Below, one piece after another: positions 53,281 through 62,860 of a stretch of DNA of 64,000 bases. Made by a program: the position numbers and the translations under genes. Every line of letters starts with the position of its first letter. Positions within the stretch are counted from its first letter, which is position 1. A model generated the notes under the pieces. It did not search any database and had not been told where the DNA came from. It saw nothing but the letters and a program-made list of their open reading frames with translations. The stretch is from assembly GCF_009905545.1 (NCBI RefSeq), contig NZ_JAAALB010000010.1, forward strand, positions 62,001 through 126,000, read 5' to 3'. This stretch comes from Cellulophaga sp. BC115SP (GTDB lineage Bacteria > Bacteroidota > Bacteroidia > Cytophagales > Spirosomataceae).

Positions 53281-55014
53281 TTATTCTATTAGCTTTTGTT
53301 GCGAAATTTTTTGATCGAGATTATGGCTTGTTCCTCCAATAGCTTTTGCTTTTTTCCATTGCTCTACGGCTTTGGCAACTTCGCCTAATTGAAAAAGTAC
53401 ATCTCCATAATGCTCAACGACTGTTCCACTTTTATTGACGTTATTTTCTACGGCTTTTTCTAGATAAATTTTCGCCTTGGCAAAGTCTTTCATTTCATAC
53501 AATACCCAAGCGTAAGTATCCAAATATGTTCCATTATTAGGATGACGTTCAACTAACCTATTAGCCATTTGAGCAGCCTTTTCGAGTTTTACTTTTCTCA
53601 AAGACAAAAAATAGCTGTAATTATTAAGCACATGGTCATTGTCAGGATCTTCTTTCAAGGCAGCTTCATAAGCCTCATCAGACTTTTCATGTTTGCCGAT
53701 ACTATTGTAGGTATCACCTAATTGGGCAAAAATATGTTGTGCAAGCTCATATCCCTCTGGAGCCAATCGCTTAGCTTCTTCGAGCGCTTCAATAGCTTTT
53801 TCGTTGTTGCGTTTACGATAATGTGCTGAGCCATTCAGATACCAAAAAATAGACTGATTGGGAAACACTTCGATAGCCTCCTCCGAGTGCACAATGGCAC
53901 TATCAATTTGATTCAGGTCAAAGTCTAACTGAATGATTCGTCCCCATACCTCATTGACAGAAGGGTCTAAGTGAGCAGCCTTCACATATTCGTTGCGTGC
54001 TTCGGCAACTTCACCTTTTTGAAACAACAAATCTCCATAAATTGCATGAGATTTGGGATCTTTGGGATTAGCTACAATTAAAGATTTAACTAGGTTGAAT
54101 GCCATTTGTTTCGACTTCTCATCCTTCATCATCGACACGTAGCTCATAAGAATACGAGCTTTGGCATTGACATCTAAGTTGGGGTCAGCAAAAGCCAGCT
54201 CTAACTCCTTGTTGCACTTATCCATATCGCCTTTCTCTTGATACAATTGCGCCAACATTACGTGTGCCTGCGCATTGCCAGAATTCATTTTCAGAATCTT
54301 TTCAAGATAGGGGATAGCTTGGTCATTTCTTTTGTTGGCAATCAATAACTCGGCTTGGTCTATGATATAATCTATTTCTTCGGGGTCGGAGGCAATCAGT
54401 TTTTCTCCTTCCTTGATAGCATCATCTACTTTTCCTATTTTTAACAATACCGCTTGTTTTTGGCGAGAAAGTTCTTCACTAATACCTAATACTTTTTCGG
54501 CTCTATCAAATGCTTTTACGGCATCATCCAAACGATTATCGAAGATATACAAGGCCCCTTGTTGCAGATAGTATTCAGGATTGTTTGGAAACAGATTTAC
54601 CAATTTTTGATACACGGTTTGTGCTTCAGAAAATTGTTTGTTTTTGACATACAAATCTGCTAAAAGCTCGTTATAACTAGCATTGTTTGGATCTAGCTCT
54701 ATCGCTTTTTGCACATATCCTATGGCTTTATCTTCGGCTTCCAACTTACGATATACTTTCCCTAAAGCATAAAGAATACCACTATTTTGGGGAGTTATCG
54801 ACAATGCTTTTTCCAAAGGAGCAATCGCTTTGTCATAATCTTCCATCATGAAGTACTTCATCCCATCAGTAAAATGCCCCTCTGCCTCTAATTGTTGTGC
54901 AGGGGTAATTTCAATCTTTTTGGTAGAGGCATCTTTCTTTTGAGCAAATCCTATTTGATGGCTCATGACAAACACAGCCCCCACAAGGATAGTATTTCTT
55001 AATGTAATATGCAT
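53281..55014 (-). CDS. Secreted tetratricopeptide-repeat protein upstream of DUF4292
   Basis: The ATG at 55014 gives 577 residues with a signal peptide (MHITLRNTILVGAVFVMSHQ). About a dozen TPR units follow, recognisable by A-x(7)-P spaced motifs: YDKAIAPLEKALSITPQNSG, AIGYVQKAIELDPNNASYNE and AYEAALKEDPDNDHVLNNYS. The open frame extends 16 codons upstream without signal character. It ends 54 bp before the DUF4292 start on the same strand, so the two form an operon. The EnvC-like gene lies beyond a terminator. Confidence 0.9.
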   Translation of the reverse strand: MHITLRNTILVGAVFVMSHQIGFAQKKDASTKKIEITPAQQLEAEGHFTDGMKYFMMEDYDKAIAPLEKALSITPQNSGILYALGKVYRKLEAEDKAIGYVQKAIELDPNNASYNELLADLYVKNKQFSEAQTVYQKLVNLFPNNPEYYLQQGALYIFDNRLDDAVKAFDRAEKVLGISEELSRQKQAVLLKIGKVDDAIKEGEKLIASDPEEIDYIIDQAELLIANKRNDQAIPYLEKILKMNSGNAQAHVMLAQLYQEKGDMDKCNKELELAFADPNLDVNAKARILMSYVSMMKDEKSKQMAFNLVKSLIVANPKDPKSHAIYGDLLFQKGEVAEARNEYVKAAHLDPSVNEVWGRIIQLDFDLNQIDSAIVHSEEAIEVFPNQSIFWYLNGSAHYRKRNNEKAIEALEEAKRLAPEGYELAQHIFAQLGDTYNSIGKHEKSDEAYEAALKEDPDNDHVLNNYSYFLSLRKVKLEKAAQMANRLVERHPNNGTYLDTYAWVLYEMKDFAKAKIYLEKAVENNVNKSGTVVEHYGDVLFQLGEVAKAVEQWKKAKAIGGTSHNLDQKISQQKLIE

Positions 55015-55308
55015 ATTGTTTGGGTAGTACATTCGGTGGTTCTGTGGTGGCAAATGAAGCACTACAGGGAATCTTTTTCAAAGTTACTAAAATAATTTTC
55101 AAGTCCTTGAAATCAAAGCAATTCGCTAAATCATTCGGTATTTTATGGCTTTAGACTTGTTAGCTATTGGCTGCTCTTTTGCTATAAAATTATCTGAGTA
55201 TAGTTTAGGGCAATAACGTAGAATTATAAATATCTGGTATAAAAATGCTTGGCTTTGAGCAATCGGTTCTCAATTTTGAAGCCCCGTCCACTCAAAGCCA
55301 ATTTTTTC

Positions 55309-55941
55309 TTATACTTTTTTCGCAGGGTTACCAAATACCGTTTCTTTGGCTTTTACATCTTCGATTACGACAGAACCAGCGCCAATTCTAGCGCTTTTGC
55401 CAATTTTTACTCCACCTACAATTGTTACACCTGTTCCAATAAAGGCATTGTCCTCGATTACTGCTCCTGCACCAATGACTGTTCCTGCTCCGATTTGAAC
55501 AAAATCGCCCACCTTCGCATCTACATCTATCAATACTCTACTGTGTAAAATATTATGATTACCAATTTCAGCTCTTGGGTTGATAATTGCACCTGCTGCA
55601 ATCAAGTTCCCATGACCAATTGATGCCGTTGAAGCAATGATAGACTGGTCATGAATAGCATTGACAGGCTGTACTTTGCGCACATCATGAAGCATTTCTA
55701 CAATGTTTTTACGCACCTTTGTTTCGTCGATTGCGACAAATGCTTCACATTTTTTACCAATCAATTTGGTATATCCCTCATCGTCAGGTGAGCCTAATAC
55801 AGTAATATCATCTATTTCGGTATTGTGTAGCTTTTCGTTATCGTCCAAAAAAGCATATACTACGACATTGTTTCTCTTAAAAATATCAAGTGCCACTGCG
55901 CCCAAACCGCTTGCACCAATAATAATCACTGGATTTTCCAT
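55309..55941 (-). CDS. NeuD/PglD-type sugar O- or N-acyltransferase
   Basis: The 210-residue protein has an N-terminal Rossmann-like sugar-nucleotide domain (PVIIIGASGLGAVALDIFKR) and a left-handed beta-helix of hexapeptide repeats (HGNLIAAGAIINPRAEIG, GDFVQIGAGTVIGAGAVIED) ending GNPAKKV. Such enzymes acetylate sugars in surface-glycan or sialic-acid synthesis. It starts 39 bp after the M14 peptidase gene on the same strand, though without an obvious functional link. The 294-bp gap to the TPR gene shows no clear terminator. Confidence 0.9.
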   Translation of the reverse strand: MENPVIIIGASGLGAVALDIFKRNNVVVYAFLDDNEKLHNTEIDDITVLGSPDDEGYTKLIGKKCEAFVAIDETKVRKNIVEMLHDVRKVQPVNAIHDQSIIASTASIGHGNLIAAGAIINPRAEIGNHNILHSRVLIDVDAKVGDFVQIGAGTVIGAGAVIEDNAFIGTGVTIVGGVKIGKSARIGAGSVVIEDVKAKETVFGNPAKKV

Positions 55942-55980
55942 TTGTTTGATTGAATTAGACTGTCTCTAGACTTTCGGAGC

Positions 55981-57234
55981 TTATTGAATCACTCCATTTT
56001 TTATCACATATTTTACTTCGTCATTTTTCAACAAAGTAAAATCGGCTTTCATTCCTAAACTAATTTCTTTTTTTGCTTGTATTGTCAATCCTTTCCCATC
56101 GATTTCATCTGTTCCAAAAAAGACAGACATATCTCCGATTTCTTCGACTGTACTTGTATTGACAAAATCATCATCTCCACTAACGGGTTCTTCGCCACGA
56201 TTGATGGCAATATCTGCGACATAACTTACTTTACCTTTTTGGATAGTTACATTTCTGATAATTAAATCAAAAATTGCCTTCCCATTTACGGGCAAAGCAT
56301 CATAAGTCTCAGTAGTTTCGTTGACGTAGGACTTTGTAGCAACCGAATTTAAGGCAGATAAAATAGAAATATAATTTAGCTTACGAATATACTGTTTCTC
56401 GGGGTCGTTTTTAAATCCTCCAGATTCGATCAGTATCAGCGAAGTTCCCCATTTTTGGATATTATCCCCAAAAGCTCTTGGTTCAAAATCTGATGGCCAC
56501 TTGCCCACACAATTCGGTAAATATTGTTGCAAACCACGGTTCATCTGTACAATTACTTGCATTGCTTTTTTGCGAACATTGTTTACTTCTTGAGCCTCGT
56601 TGTAAGCTGTTGCCAAAAATGACATCGTTGCTAGATTACCCGTTTGTCCAGCCGAATATCTACGGTCTTTATCGTGCAGGTTAAAACCAAAATCAGGTTT
56701 TAAGGTTTTGACCAATTTTTTCAACAAACGCCCTTCAGGGGTTTGTAAAGCCAAAGCATCACGGTTCATATCTATGCCCAAAGCGGTGTATCTCGACCAT
56801 GCTTCGGCACCGTCAGGATTGAGCATTGGCACAAAATAAAAAGTACATTTTTCGAGCAATGTCTTTTTAAAATCCGTATATGAAGGTGTATCTTTTCCAA
56901 AAAAATTGAAAATATCCATCAAAGCCATTGTAGCAGTGGCCTCATTGCCATGCATCTGCGACCATAAAAGTACTTTGATTGGTCCATTTCCTATTTTGAC
57001 TTGATAAATAGCTCGTCCTTCAGTCGATTTTTCTGCAATTTGGACATCAAACAACGGATTTGCCTTTAGTTTTTCTAGTAAATTTACCAAAGTAGCATGC
57101 CCAAAACGACGTTTGGTAATCGCTTTTTCTTGAAACTGCTCATAAGAATCAAACAGATTTTTCTGCAATTCTTGTGCATTTATCTGGGTAAGTTGTGTCA
57201 TTAAAATAATTACCAGTATTAAAAAATTTCGCAT
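55981..57234 (-). CDS. M14 family zinc carboxypeptidase
   Basis: The 417-residue protein has a signal peptide (MRNFLILVIILMTQLTQINA), the zinc motif WSQMHGNEATA (His95 and Glu98), MLNPDGAEAW and DMNRDALALQTPEGR, the third ligand NLHDK and the catalytic-Glu segment LILIESGGFK. The C-terminal 100 residues form a beta-rich extra domain. It cleaves C-terminal amino acids, probably in the periplasm or outside the cell. Confidence 0.9.
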   Translation of the reverse strand: MRNFLILVIILMTQLTQINAQELQKNLFDSYEQFQEKAITKRRFGHATLVNLLEKLKANPLFDVQIAEKSTEGRAIYQVKIGNGPIKVLLWSQMHGNEATATMALMDIFNFFGKDTPSYTDFKKTLLEKCTFYFVPMLNPDGAEAWSRYTALGIDMNRDALALQTPEGRLLKKLVKTLKPDFGFNLHDKDRRYSAGQTGNLATMSFLATAYNEAQEVNNVRKKAMQVIVQMNRGLQQYLPNCVGKWPSDFEPRAFGDNIQKWGTSLILIESGGFKNDPEKQYIRKLNYISILSALNSVATKSYVNETTETYDALPVNGKAIFDLIIRNVTIQKGKVSYVADIAINRGEEPVSGDDDFVNTSTVEEIGDMSVFFGTDEIDGKGLTIQAKKEISLGMKADFTLLKNDEVKYVIKNGVIQ

Positions 57235-57325
57235 GAGACGATAGAGGAATAAAAGGGGGTATCCTAAATTTACCCATTTATTCTCTGAACAAAAACATCT
57301 CTGATAAAATCACTTTAGTATTTAT

Positions 57326-58597
57326 CTAAAAAAATTCATTGATTTCATTCATGGGAGCCTTATTTCCTCCAACAATCTGAGCAGCATAAATACCAATATG
57401 CCCAGAAAATAAATACGCCGTAATACATGAGATAGCAATAAATACAGCCGATTCGGCTCCAAAAAGTTCGATACCCATGAGAGTACACGCCAACGGCGTA
57501 TTAGAAGCACCCGAAAACACTCCTACAAAACCCATCGCAGCTAATAAACTCAAAGGTAAAGGAATTATCGTAGAAAGCGTATTTCCTAAAGTAGCTCCTA
57601 TATAAAACAAAGGTGTTACTTCGCCACCTTTAAACCCTGAACCGAGCGTAAGAGAAGTAAAAAAAGTTTTCCCCAGAAAATCATACCAATTAACCGACTT
57701 TTGAAAAGCTTCTACAATTACTGGCACGCCCAATCCGCTATATCGTTCAGCTTTGAAACCAATCAAAAGAATTGCCACAAGCACGCCCCCAATTACGGCA
57801 CGAAGAGGGGGATAGGATACTTTTTGCTTGAAAAAATTCCCCCAAGCATGTGTCATTTTGGCAAATATCAAACCCATCAGTCCAAAGATAGCTCCAGCCA
57901 GCATTGCCCATACGAGTGACGTCGGTATCAATGGCGTTTGTTCGCTCACTACATAATGTGTGTGCCCTACATGCCAAACCGACTGACAAACATAATCTGC
58001 TATAATTGCACCCAATAAACTTGGTAAAATAGCCTCGTAGCGCATTTTGCCAATAATGGCCACTTCCAAGGCAAAGACTGTTCCCGCCAAGGGTGTTCCA
58101 AATACTGAGGCAAAACCTGCACTGATACCCACAATGAGTATGATTTTTCTATCAAAATGAGTGGTATCTCTTTTAAACCCTAGTTTTCCAGTAAGTTTAG
58201 AACCCCAGAGATACAAGTTATCCGCCAATGCTCCACCCATTTGGACCGCAGTACCTTCACGACCAGCGGAGCCACCAAATAAATGGGTTATGACAGTTGT
58301 CACAAGGATCATAGGCATCATTAGCAAAGGAATCGTTTGAGTCGATTTTTGTAATTCCTCTATTAGCTGATTATTTCCTTTGGCAACAGATGCCCCCCAA
58401 TAATGATAAATACCACCTACCACCATGCCTGCCAGAGGTAATAGCCAGATTAGCCATGTATGATTTTCATGATAATGCGTAGCCCAATCTAATGCAAGCA
58501 GAAAAAAAGCTGACGCACTTCCTACCACAAACCCGACTACAATACATATCAATAGCCACTTGATGACAAACTGAAGTGAAACAAGTTGTAAATTCAT
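57326..58597 (-). CDS. CLC-family anion transporter, probably fluoride-type (CLC-F)
   Basis: The 423-residue membrane protein has about ten helices. Selectivity motifs differ from chloride CLCs: AKGNNQLIEEL (residues 72-82) replaces GSGIP, with Asn in the place of the chloride-binding Ser; GGSAGREGTAVQMG (108-121) has Thr where chloride CLCs have Pro; and GFKGGEVTPLFYIGATLG follows. These are the substitutions described for CLC-F fluoride/proton antiporters. No cystathionine-beta-synthase domains are present. Fluoride specificity is inferred from motifs only. Confidence 0.85.
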   Translation of the reverse strand: MNLQLVSLQFVIKWLLICIVVGFVVGSASAFFLLALDWATHYHENHTWLIWLLPLAGMVVGGIYHYWGASVAKGNNQLIEELQKSTQTIPLLMMPMILVTTVITHLFGGSAGREGTAVQMGGALADNLYLWGSKLTGKLGFKRDTTHFDRKIILIVGISAGFASVFGTPLAGTVFALEVAIIGKMRYEAILPSLLGAIIADYVCQSVWHVGHTHYVVSEQTPLIPTSLVWAMLAGAIFGLMGLIFAKMTHAWGNFFKQKVSYPPLRAVIGGVLVAILLIGFKAERYSGLGVPVIVEAFQKSVNWYDFLGKTFFTSLTLGSGFKGGEVTPLFYIGATLGNTLSTIIPLPLSLLAAMGFVGVFSGASNTPLACTLMGIELFGAESAVFIAISCITAYLFSGHIGIYAAQIVGGNKAPMNEINEFF

Positions 58598-58669
58598 ATT
58601 GCAAAGTTAAGTTGTTGATTTAAAACAGCCAATTTTCCATAAATCGCCTTATCCCTTTCAAAGATTTAG

Positions 58670-58677
58670 TATATTTG
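58670..58677 (+). promoter_or_regulatory. Bacteroidota -7 element (TATATTTG) before the second AraC gene
   Basis: TATATTTG matches TAnnTTTG 68 bases before the AraC start codon. No clear -33 TTTG is present. Confidence 0.5.
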
Positions 58678-58745
58678 AATATCTATGCCATTCAACCACC
58701 AATCGTAGAAACAAAGCTCGTCTGATTTTTAATTTTTTAATTTCT

Positions 58746-59627
58746 ATGAAAACACTTCGACTTGAAGAGGTGACGCCTTCTAAACTTCATTTTGAACTCA
58801 ATACCATGCAGTGGCTAGAAGAACACCGTTCTGAGCAGTCCAACGAAATGCACAAGCATGATTACTATGTGATTATTTGGGTAAAAGAAGGCACAGGTAC
58901 ACATACGGTTGATTTTCAACAATTCGAATTACATCCTCAAACTTTTTGGTTTCTTTCACCAGGTCAAGCGCACGCTTTTCATTTTCAATCGCCTCCTAGT
59001 GGGTATGTTATTTCGTTCGATAGTGATTTTTTCTTTACTTATGAAAATAATAGAGAACTCCTGATTGACACTGGACTTTTCCACAATACTTTTCAGTTTA
59101 AGCCTTTCACATTAGATACCTCTCTTACTTTTGGTTTAGAGAATATCCTTCAAAACATTCAAGCCGAATATCAAAATCGTGATGGTATTTACCAAGAAGA
59201 TATGCTGAGAAGCTTAATCAAAATGTTTTTGATACAATGCGCACGCTTATTTTCGAGCCAATTAGCTCCGACACATGATGAATCTTCAAAGTCTGTTTGT
59301 TTGGTCAGACGATTTCAGGATTTGGTAGAACTTCGTTTTAGTCAAAAAAACAAAGTTGCTGATTACGCCGACCAACTGAGTGTTACACCAAGCCATTTGA
59401 ACGATACTGTCAAAAAAGTAACAGGACAACCAGCCTCCGAACACATCAAGCAACGTGTTATTCTGGAAATTAAACGAAAAGCCAATTTTGGAATGGTATC
59501 AGCCAAAGAAATTGCCTTCGATTTGGGCTTCGAAGATGAAGCACACTTTTCTAAATACTTCAAAAATTATACAGGACAAACCTTTTCTGAGTATAAAAAA
59601 CAGCTTGCCAGCCACTCAAAACGCTAA
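58746..59627 (+). CDS. AraC family transcriptional regulator
   Basis: The 293-residue protein has an N-terminal cupin sensor (HKHDYYVIIWVKEGTGTHTV, residues about 37-57) and a C-terminal AraC helix-turn-helix domain (about 195-290) with KVADYADQLSVTPSHLNDTV and IAFDLGFEDEAHFSKYFKNY. It precedes YceI and pirin genes on the same strand, with a separate promoter element before YceI, so it may regulate them. The inducer is unknown. Confidence 0.9.
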   Translation: MKTLRLEEVTPSKLHFELNTMQWLEEHRSEQSNEMHKHDYYVIIWVKEGTGTHTVDFQQFELHPQTFWFLSPGQAHAFHFQSPPSGYVISFDSDFFFTYENNRELLIDTGLFHNTFQFKPFTLDTSLTFGLENILQNIQAEYQNRDGIYQEDMLRSLIKMFLIQCARLFSSQLAPTHDESSKSVCLVRRFQDLVELRFSQKNKVADYADQLSVTPSHLNDTVKKVTGQPASEHIKQRVILEIKRKANFGMVSAKEIAFDLGFEDEAHFSKYFKNYTGQTFSEYKKQLASHSKR

Positions 59628-59698
59628 TTTTTTTGATAATCCGTAAAATCGACAAGTTTATCCGTAAATTATATATCACAACATTTAATGTATATACA

Positions 59699-59706
59699 TA
59701 GATTTG
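59699..59706 (+). promoter_or_regulatory. Bacteroidota -7 element (TAGATTTG) for the YceI gene
   Basis: TAGATTTG matches TAnnTTTG 42 bases before the YceI start codon. An independent promoter here fits the 121-bp gap after the AraC gene. Confidence 0.55.
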
Positions 59707-59748
59707 CATTATCAAATTAAAACAAACAACATTTAAACATACAAAGTC

Positions 59749-60276
59749 ATGGCAACTAACACTTGGGCAATCGACCCTTCACACTCAGAAATCCAATTCA
59801 AAGTAAAACACTTAGTAATCACTACCGTAACAGGTCATTTCGAAGAGTTTTCGGGTGCAGTAGAAGCAGAAGAAGGATTTGAAAATGCAAGCATTTCATT
59901 CGAAGCTAACACGGCATCTATCAATACAAAAAGCGAACAACGTGACGGTCACTTGAAAAGTGCTGACTTTTTCGACGTTGAACAATTTCCTACCTTATCA
60001 TTCAAATCTACATCATTTGTAAAAGACGGTAGCGATTTTGAATTGAAAGGTGATTTGACTATCAAAGGAGTAACACTTCCAGTTACATTAGACGTTGACT
60101 TCGAAGGTGTTGCTACTGACCCTTGGGGTAATGTAAAAGCTGGTTTTGAAGTAACAGGTAAAATCAACCGTAAAGATTTCGGTTTGACTTGGAACGCCAT
60201 CACAGAAGCTGGTAGTGCATTGGTAAGTGAAGAAGTTAAACTAGTAGCTAACATTCAGTTGGTAAAACAAGCTTAA
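59749..60276 (+). CDS. YceI family lipid-binding-like protein
   Basis: The 175-residue protein lacks a signal peptide and has the YceI lipocalin-like barrel: TWAIDPSHSEIQFKVKHLVI, GHLKSADFFDVEQFPTLSFK (the family's most conserved stretch), FELKGDLTIKGVTLPV and INRKDFGLTWNAITEAG. YceI proteins bind polyisoprenoids or other lipids and respond to stress or pH. Without a signal peptide it should be cytoplasmic, as in many Bacteroidota homologues. Confidence 0.92.
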   Translation: MATNTWAIDPSHSEIQFKVKHLVITTVTGHFEEFSGAVEAEEGFENASISFEANTASINTKSEQRDGHLKSADFFDVEQFPTLSFKSTSFVKDGSDFELKGDLTIKGVTLPVTLDVDFEGVATDPWGNVKAGFEVTGKINRKDFGLTWNAITEAGSALVSEEVKLVANIQLVKQA

Positions 60277-60435
60277 TATAATAGGCAAGGAGGGAACTGG
60301 CTACAAAGCACAAAGTTTATAGCCTGCTTATTTTGTCACTCTCAAATTAAATTTTATTTATTAGGCTTTCAGTAAAGCATTTGTGGTATTTGATATACTA
60401 AATGTTGAGGGCCTATTCCCAGAAAGGAGTTTCTT

Positions 60436-61158
60436 ATGAAACCGCTAAAAAAAACACTCCATCTTGCAGATACAAGAGGAAAAGCCGATCATGGTTGGCT
60501 CAAAGCAAAACATACCTTTTCGTTCTCAAACTATCATGACCCTTCTCGCATCCATTTTGGTGCCTTGCGAGTGCTAAACGATGACTATATCGCAGGAGGA
60601 ATGGGCTTTGGAATGCACCCACACGATAATATGGAAATCATTACGATTCCGACTAGTGGGGTAGTGGCACACAAAGATAGCTTTGGTAATTATGGAACTA
60701 TAACGGCGGGCGAAATTCAAGTAATGAGTGCCGGAACAGGTATTTATCATTCAGAGTTCAACCATAAACAAAACGAGCCTTTGACTTTATTTCAAATTTG
60801 GTTATTTCCCAATGAAGAAAATGTCAAACCTCGATATGCTCAGCAATCTTTTGATGTAGCGGCTCGTCACAATCGTTTCCAAACGGTAGTTACACCAGCC
60901 GACGATCAACAGGAAGATGCTCTTTGGATTTACCAAGATGCTTATTTTAGCATTGGTAATTTTGAAGCAGGGCAGGATTTTTCCTATCAAATTAAGCGCC
61001 CAGACAATGGCTTATATGTATTTGTGATAGAAGGAGAAGTGCAAGTTGCCGAGGAAAATTTGAAGTCAAGAGATGGATTGGGATTGGAAAATCTCCAAGA
61101 AGCACATTTCAAAACCACTAGCGGCGTAGAACTGTTGTTGATGGAAGTTCCACAATAG
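60436..61158 (+). CDS. Pirin family bicupin protein
   Basis: The 240-residue protein has the pirin metal site His61, His63, His105 and Glu107 (MHPHDNMEI and IYHSEFNH) within the N-terminal cupin, and a second cupin in the C-terminal half (GEVQVAEEN). Some pirins are quercetin 2,3-dioxygenases and others are transcription cofactors. It lies 159 bp downstream of the YceI gene and is followed by a strong terminator. Pirin and YceI are often co-regulated in stress clusters. Confidence 0.92.
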   Translation: MKPLKKTLHLADTRGKADHGWLKAKHTFSFSNYHDPSRIHFGALRVLNDDYIAGGMGFGMHPHDNMEIITIPTSGVVAHKDSFGNYGTITAGEIQVMSAGTGIYHSEFNHKQNEPLTLFQIWLFPNEENVKPRYAQQSFDVAARHNRFQTVVTPADDQQEDALWIYQDAYFSIGNFEAGQDFSYQIKRPDNGLYVFVIEGEVQVAEENLKSRDGLGLENLQEAHFKTTSGVELLLMEVPQ

Positions 61159-61223
61159 CTTGCGGCATTGAGCTGTCAGCTTTTAGTTTAATTTTTTATC
61201 CATTCATGGATTTGTGATAAAGT

Positions 61224-61259
61224 AAAAAGCCTTAGTATTTTGATATACTAAGGCTTTTT
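61224..61259. terminator. Bidirectional terminator between pirin and kdsC
   Basis: A perfect 15-bp stem AAAAAGCCTTAGTAT (61224-61238) pairs with 61245-61259 around a 6-base loop, with A- and T-runs on both sides between convergent genes. Confidence 0.9.
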
Positions 61260-61284
61260 TGTTTTACTAGTACTTCGATAGCTC

Positions 61285-61797
61285 CTAAAAAACTAACCAT
61301 TTTTCTTGTGCTCTCATCACCTGTTCTATGATATCTCTCACAGCTCCACGACCTCCATTATGAGGTGAAACATATTGAGAAATACCTAGAATCTCTTCAC
61401 AAGCGTCTGCTGGGCAGGTAGCATATAGATTTTCTCTTGACATTACCTGATAATCGGGAATATCATCGCCCATATATAAAATTTCATCCTCCGAAATACC
61501 AGAATCTTCCAGCCATTGCGTATAAATTTCCAGCTTACTTTTTCCTCCCGAACCCATGAATACATCTTGGATTTTGAGATTTTGTAATCTTTTACGCACA
61601 CCCTCGTGTTTGCCACCTGTAATCACACAGATATGATATCCTGCCTGAATGGCTCTTTCCAAAGCATAGCCATCACGGATATAAAAAGTACGGTAATGTT
61701 CTCCTGTTTCTAGCACATGAACAGACCCATCGGTCATCACACCATCTATGTCGAATACGAATGTGGTTATTTTTTGTAATTTTTGAGCGTCAATCAT
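61285..61797 (-). CDS. kdsC: KDO-8-phosphate phosphatase (HAD-IIIA)
   Basis: KdsC removes the phosphate from KDO-8-phosphate for lipopolysaccharide core synthesis. The 170-residue HAD protein has FDIDGVMTDGS (Asp16 and Asp18), VITGGKHEGVRKR, the FYIRDGYALERA segment typical of KdsC, and LYMGDDIPDYQVM. Its ATG overlaps the stop of the DUF2520 gene by 4 bp (61794-61797), so the two are coupled. Confidence 0.93.
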   Translation of the reverse strand: MIDAQKLQKITTFVFDIDGVMTDGSVHVLETGEHYRTFYIRDGYALERAIQAGYHICVITGGKHEGVRKRLQNLKIQDVFMGSGGKSKLEIYTQWLEDSGISEDEILYMGDDIPDYQVMSRENLYATCPADACEEILGISQYVSPHNGGRGAVRDIIEQVMRAQEKWLVF

Positions 61798-62591
61798 ATC
61801 GTATTTTTATCAATAATATCTTCAGTAATACTTTCGTAAATCTTTTTATAACCAGTATGGTCTTTTAAAGACCCTATTTGTCGCTGTATAATCTTCTGGT
61901 CATTTCGTCTTGCAGGACCTGTTTGCACGGCAAAGATATCTTCCGATTCTAAAGCTTTTCTCAAGGTTTCTTTGATAAGAGGTTCTAATAATTTAAACTC
62001 CAAATCATTCTTTTTCATCAAATCCTGCGCAATTCCCCAAAGGTGATTCGTAAAATTACAAGCGTAAACGGCAGCTAAATGTATCCTCTTTCTTTCCTCT
62101 GAATTTACAGCATAAGTAACGTCAGAAATGGACTGCGCGAGAGTTATTAACAAGTTTTCCACATCTAAATTACTGGATTCCAGACATATAGGAATTTCAG
62201 AAAAATTCACGTGGAACATTTTTGTAAAAGTTTGTAAAGGATAGAACACTCCTGTACGTATAGTCTCATCCAAATATACGTCTACCAACTCTTGTAATTC
62301 GTTGAGTGTTTTTGAGCCAGAAGTATGTACCAAAATAGCACCAGATGGAAGTGATAAATTACGAATAACTTCCTCCATTGCATCATCTGATACACAAAGG
62401 AAGAATATATCAGAATTAGAATCCAAAAAATCTAAACCTCGATGTACTTGCGCATTGTACAGTTGTTGCGTAAGAGCACGAGCGTTAGAAGGATTTCGAC
62501 TATAAACCGTCTCAATATCGTAATTAGCGGTTTCGAGTGCTTGAGAAAGATGCCAAGCCACATTGCCAGCTCCAATGAATGATATTTTCAC
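61794..62591 (-). CDS. Rossmann / DUF2520 domain protein
   Basis: The 265-residue protein has an N-terminal NADP-binding fold (ISFIGAGNVAWHLSQALE, F420-oxidoreductase-like) with ILVHTSGSKTL, and a C-terminal helical DUF2520 domain (HLAAVYACNFTNHLWGIAQD). The family resembles ketopantoate or 6-phosphogluconate dehydrogenases but its substrate is unknown. Operon with kdsC is conserved in many Bacteroidota. Promoter element at 62627-62634. Confidence 0.9.
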   Translation of the reverse strand: MKISFIGAGNVAWHLSQALETANYDIETVYSRNPSNARALTQQLYNAQVHRGLDFLDSNSDIFFLCVSDDAMEEVIRNLSLPSGAILVHTSGSKTLNELQELVDVYLDETIRTGVFYPLQTFTKMFHVNFSEIPICLESSNLDVENLLITLAQSISDVTYAVNSEERKRIHLAAVYACNFTNHLWGIAQDLMKKNDLEFKLLEPLIKETLRKALESEDIFAVQTGPARRNDQKIIQRQIGSLKDHTGYKKIYESITEDIIDKNTI

Positions 62592-62626
62592 CTGTTTGTA
62601 AAGAATAAATGATTAACTGTATCTAA

Positions 62627-62634
62627 CAAAGATA
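62627..62634 (-). promoter_or_regulatory. Bacteroidota -7 element (TATCTTTG) for the DUF2520-kdsC operon
   Basis: The minus strand reads TATCTTTG, 35 bases before the start codon at 62591. Confidence 0.55.
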
Positions 62635-62860
62635 AGGCTATTCAATAGAATTTTATGATAAATAAGTTATGGAACGGTACTTTATCGATTTAAATACTAT
62701 TCAGTGGTCACTGCGAAAGGATCAATTGAAAAATTAAAGTAGTTGCTGCATCGGTATTTGGCCTCAGTATAAATTACATTTTCAGAAAATACTTTAGCAA
62801 AGTGCTGGAAAGGAATATTTTGGCTAAACTCAAAGCTGATAGAAAAGCTTATAAAAGAGA
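62635..62860. other. Intergenic spacer between the DUF2520 gene and tRNA-Leu
   Basis: AT-rich. On the plus strand an open stretch of about 55 codons (ending in the tRNA terminator) reads VVAASVFGLSINYIFRKYFS in part, slightly like an AraC helix. It lacks a start and is judged chance or a decayed fragment. Confidence 0.35.
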
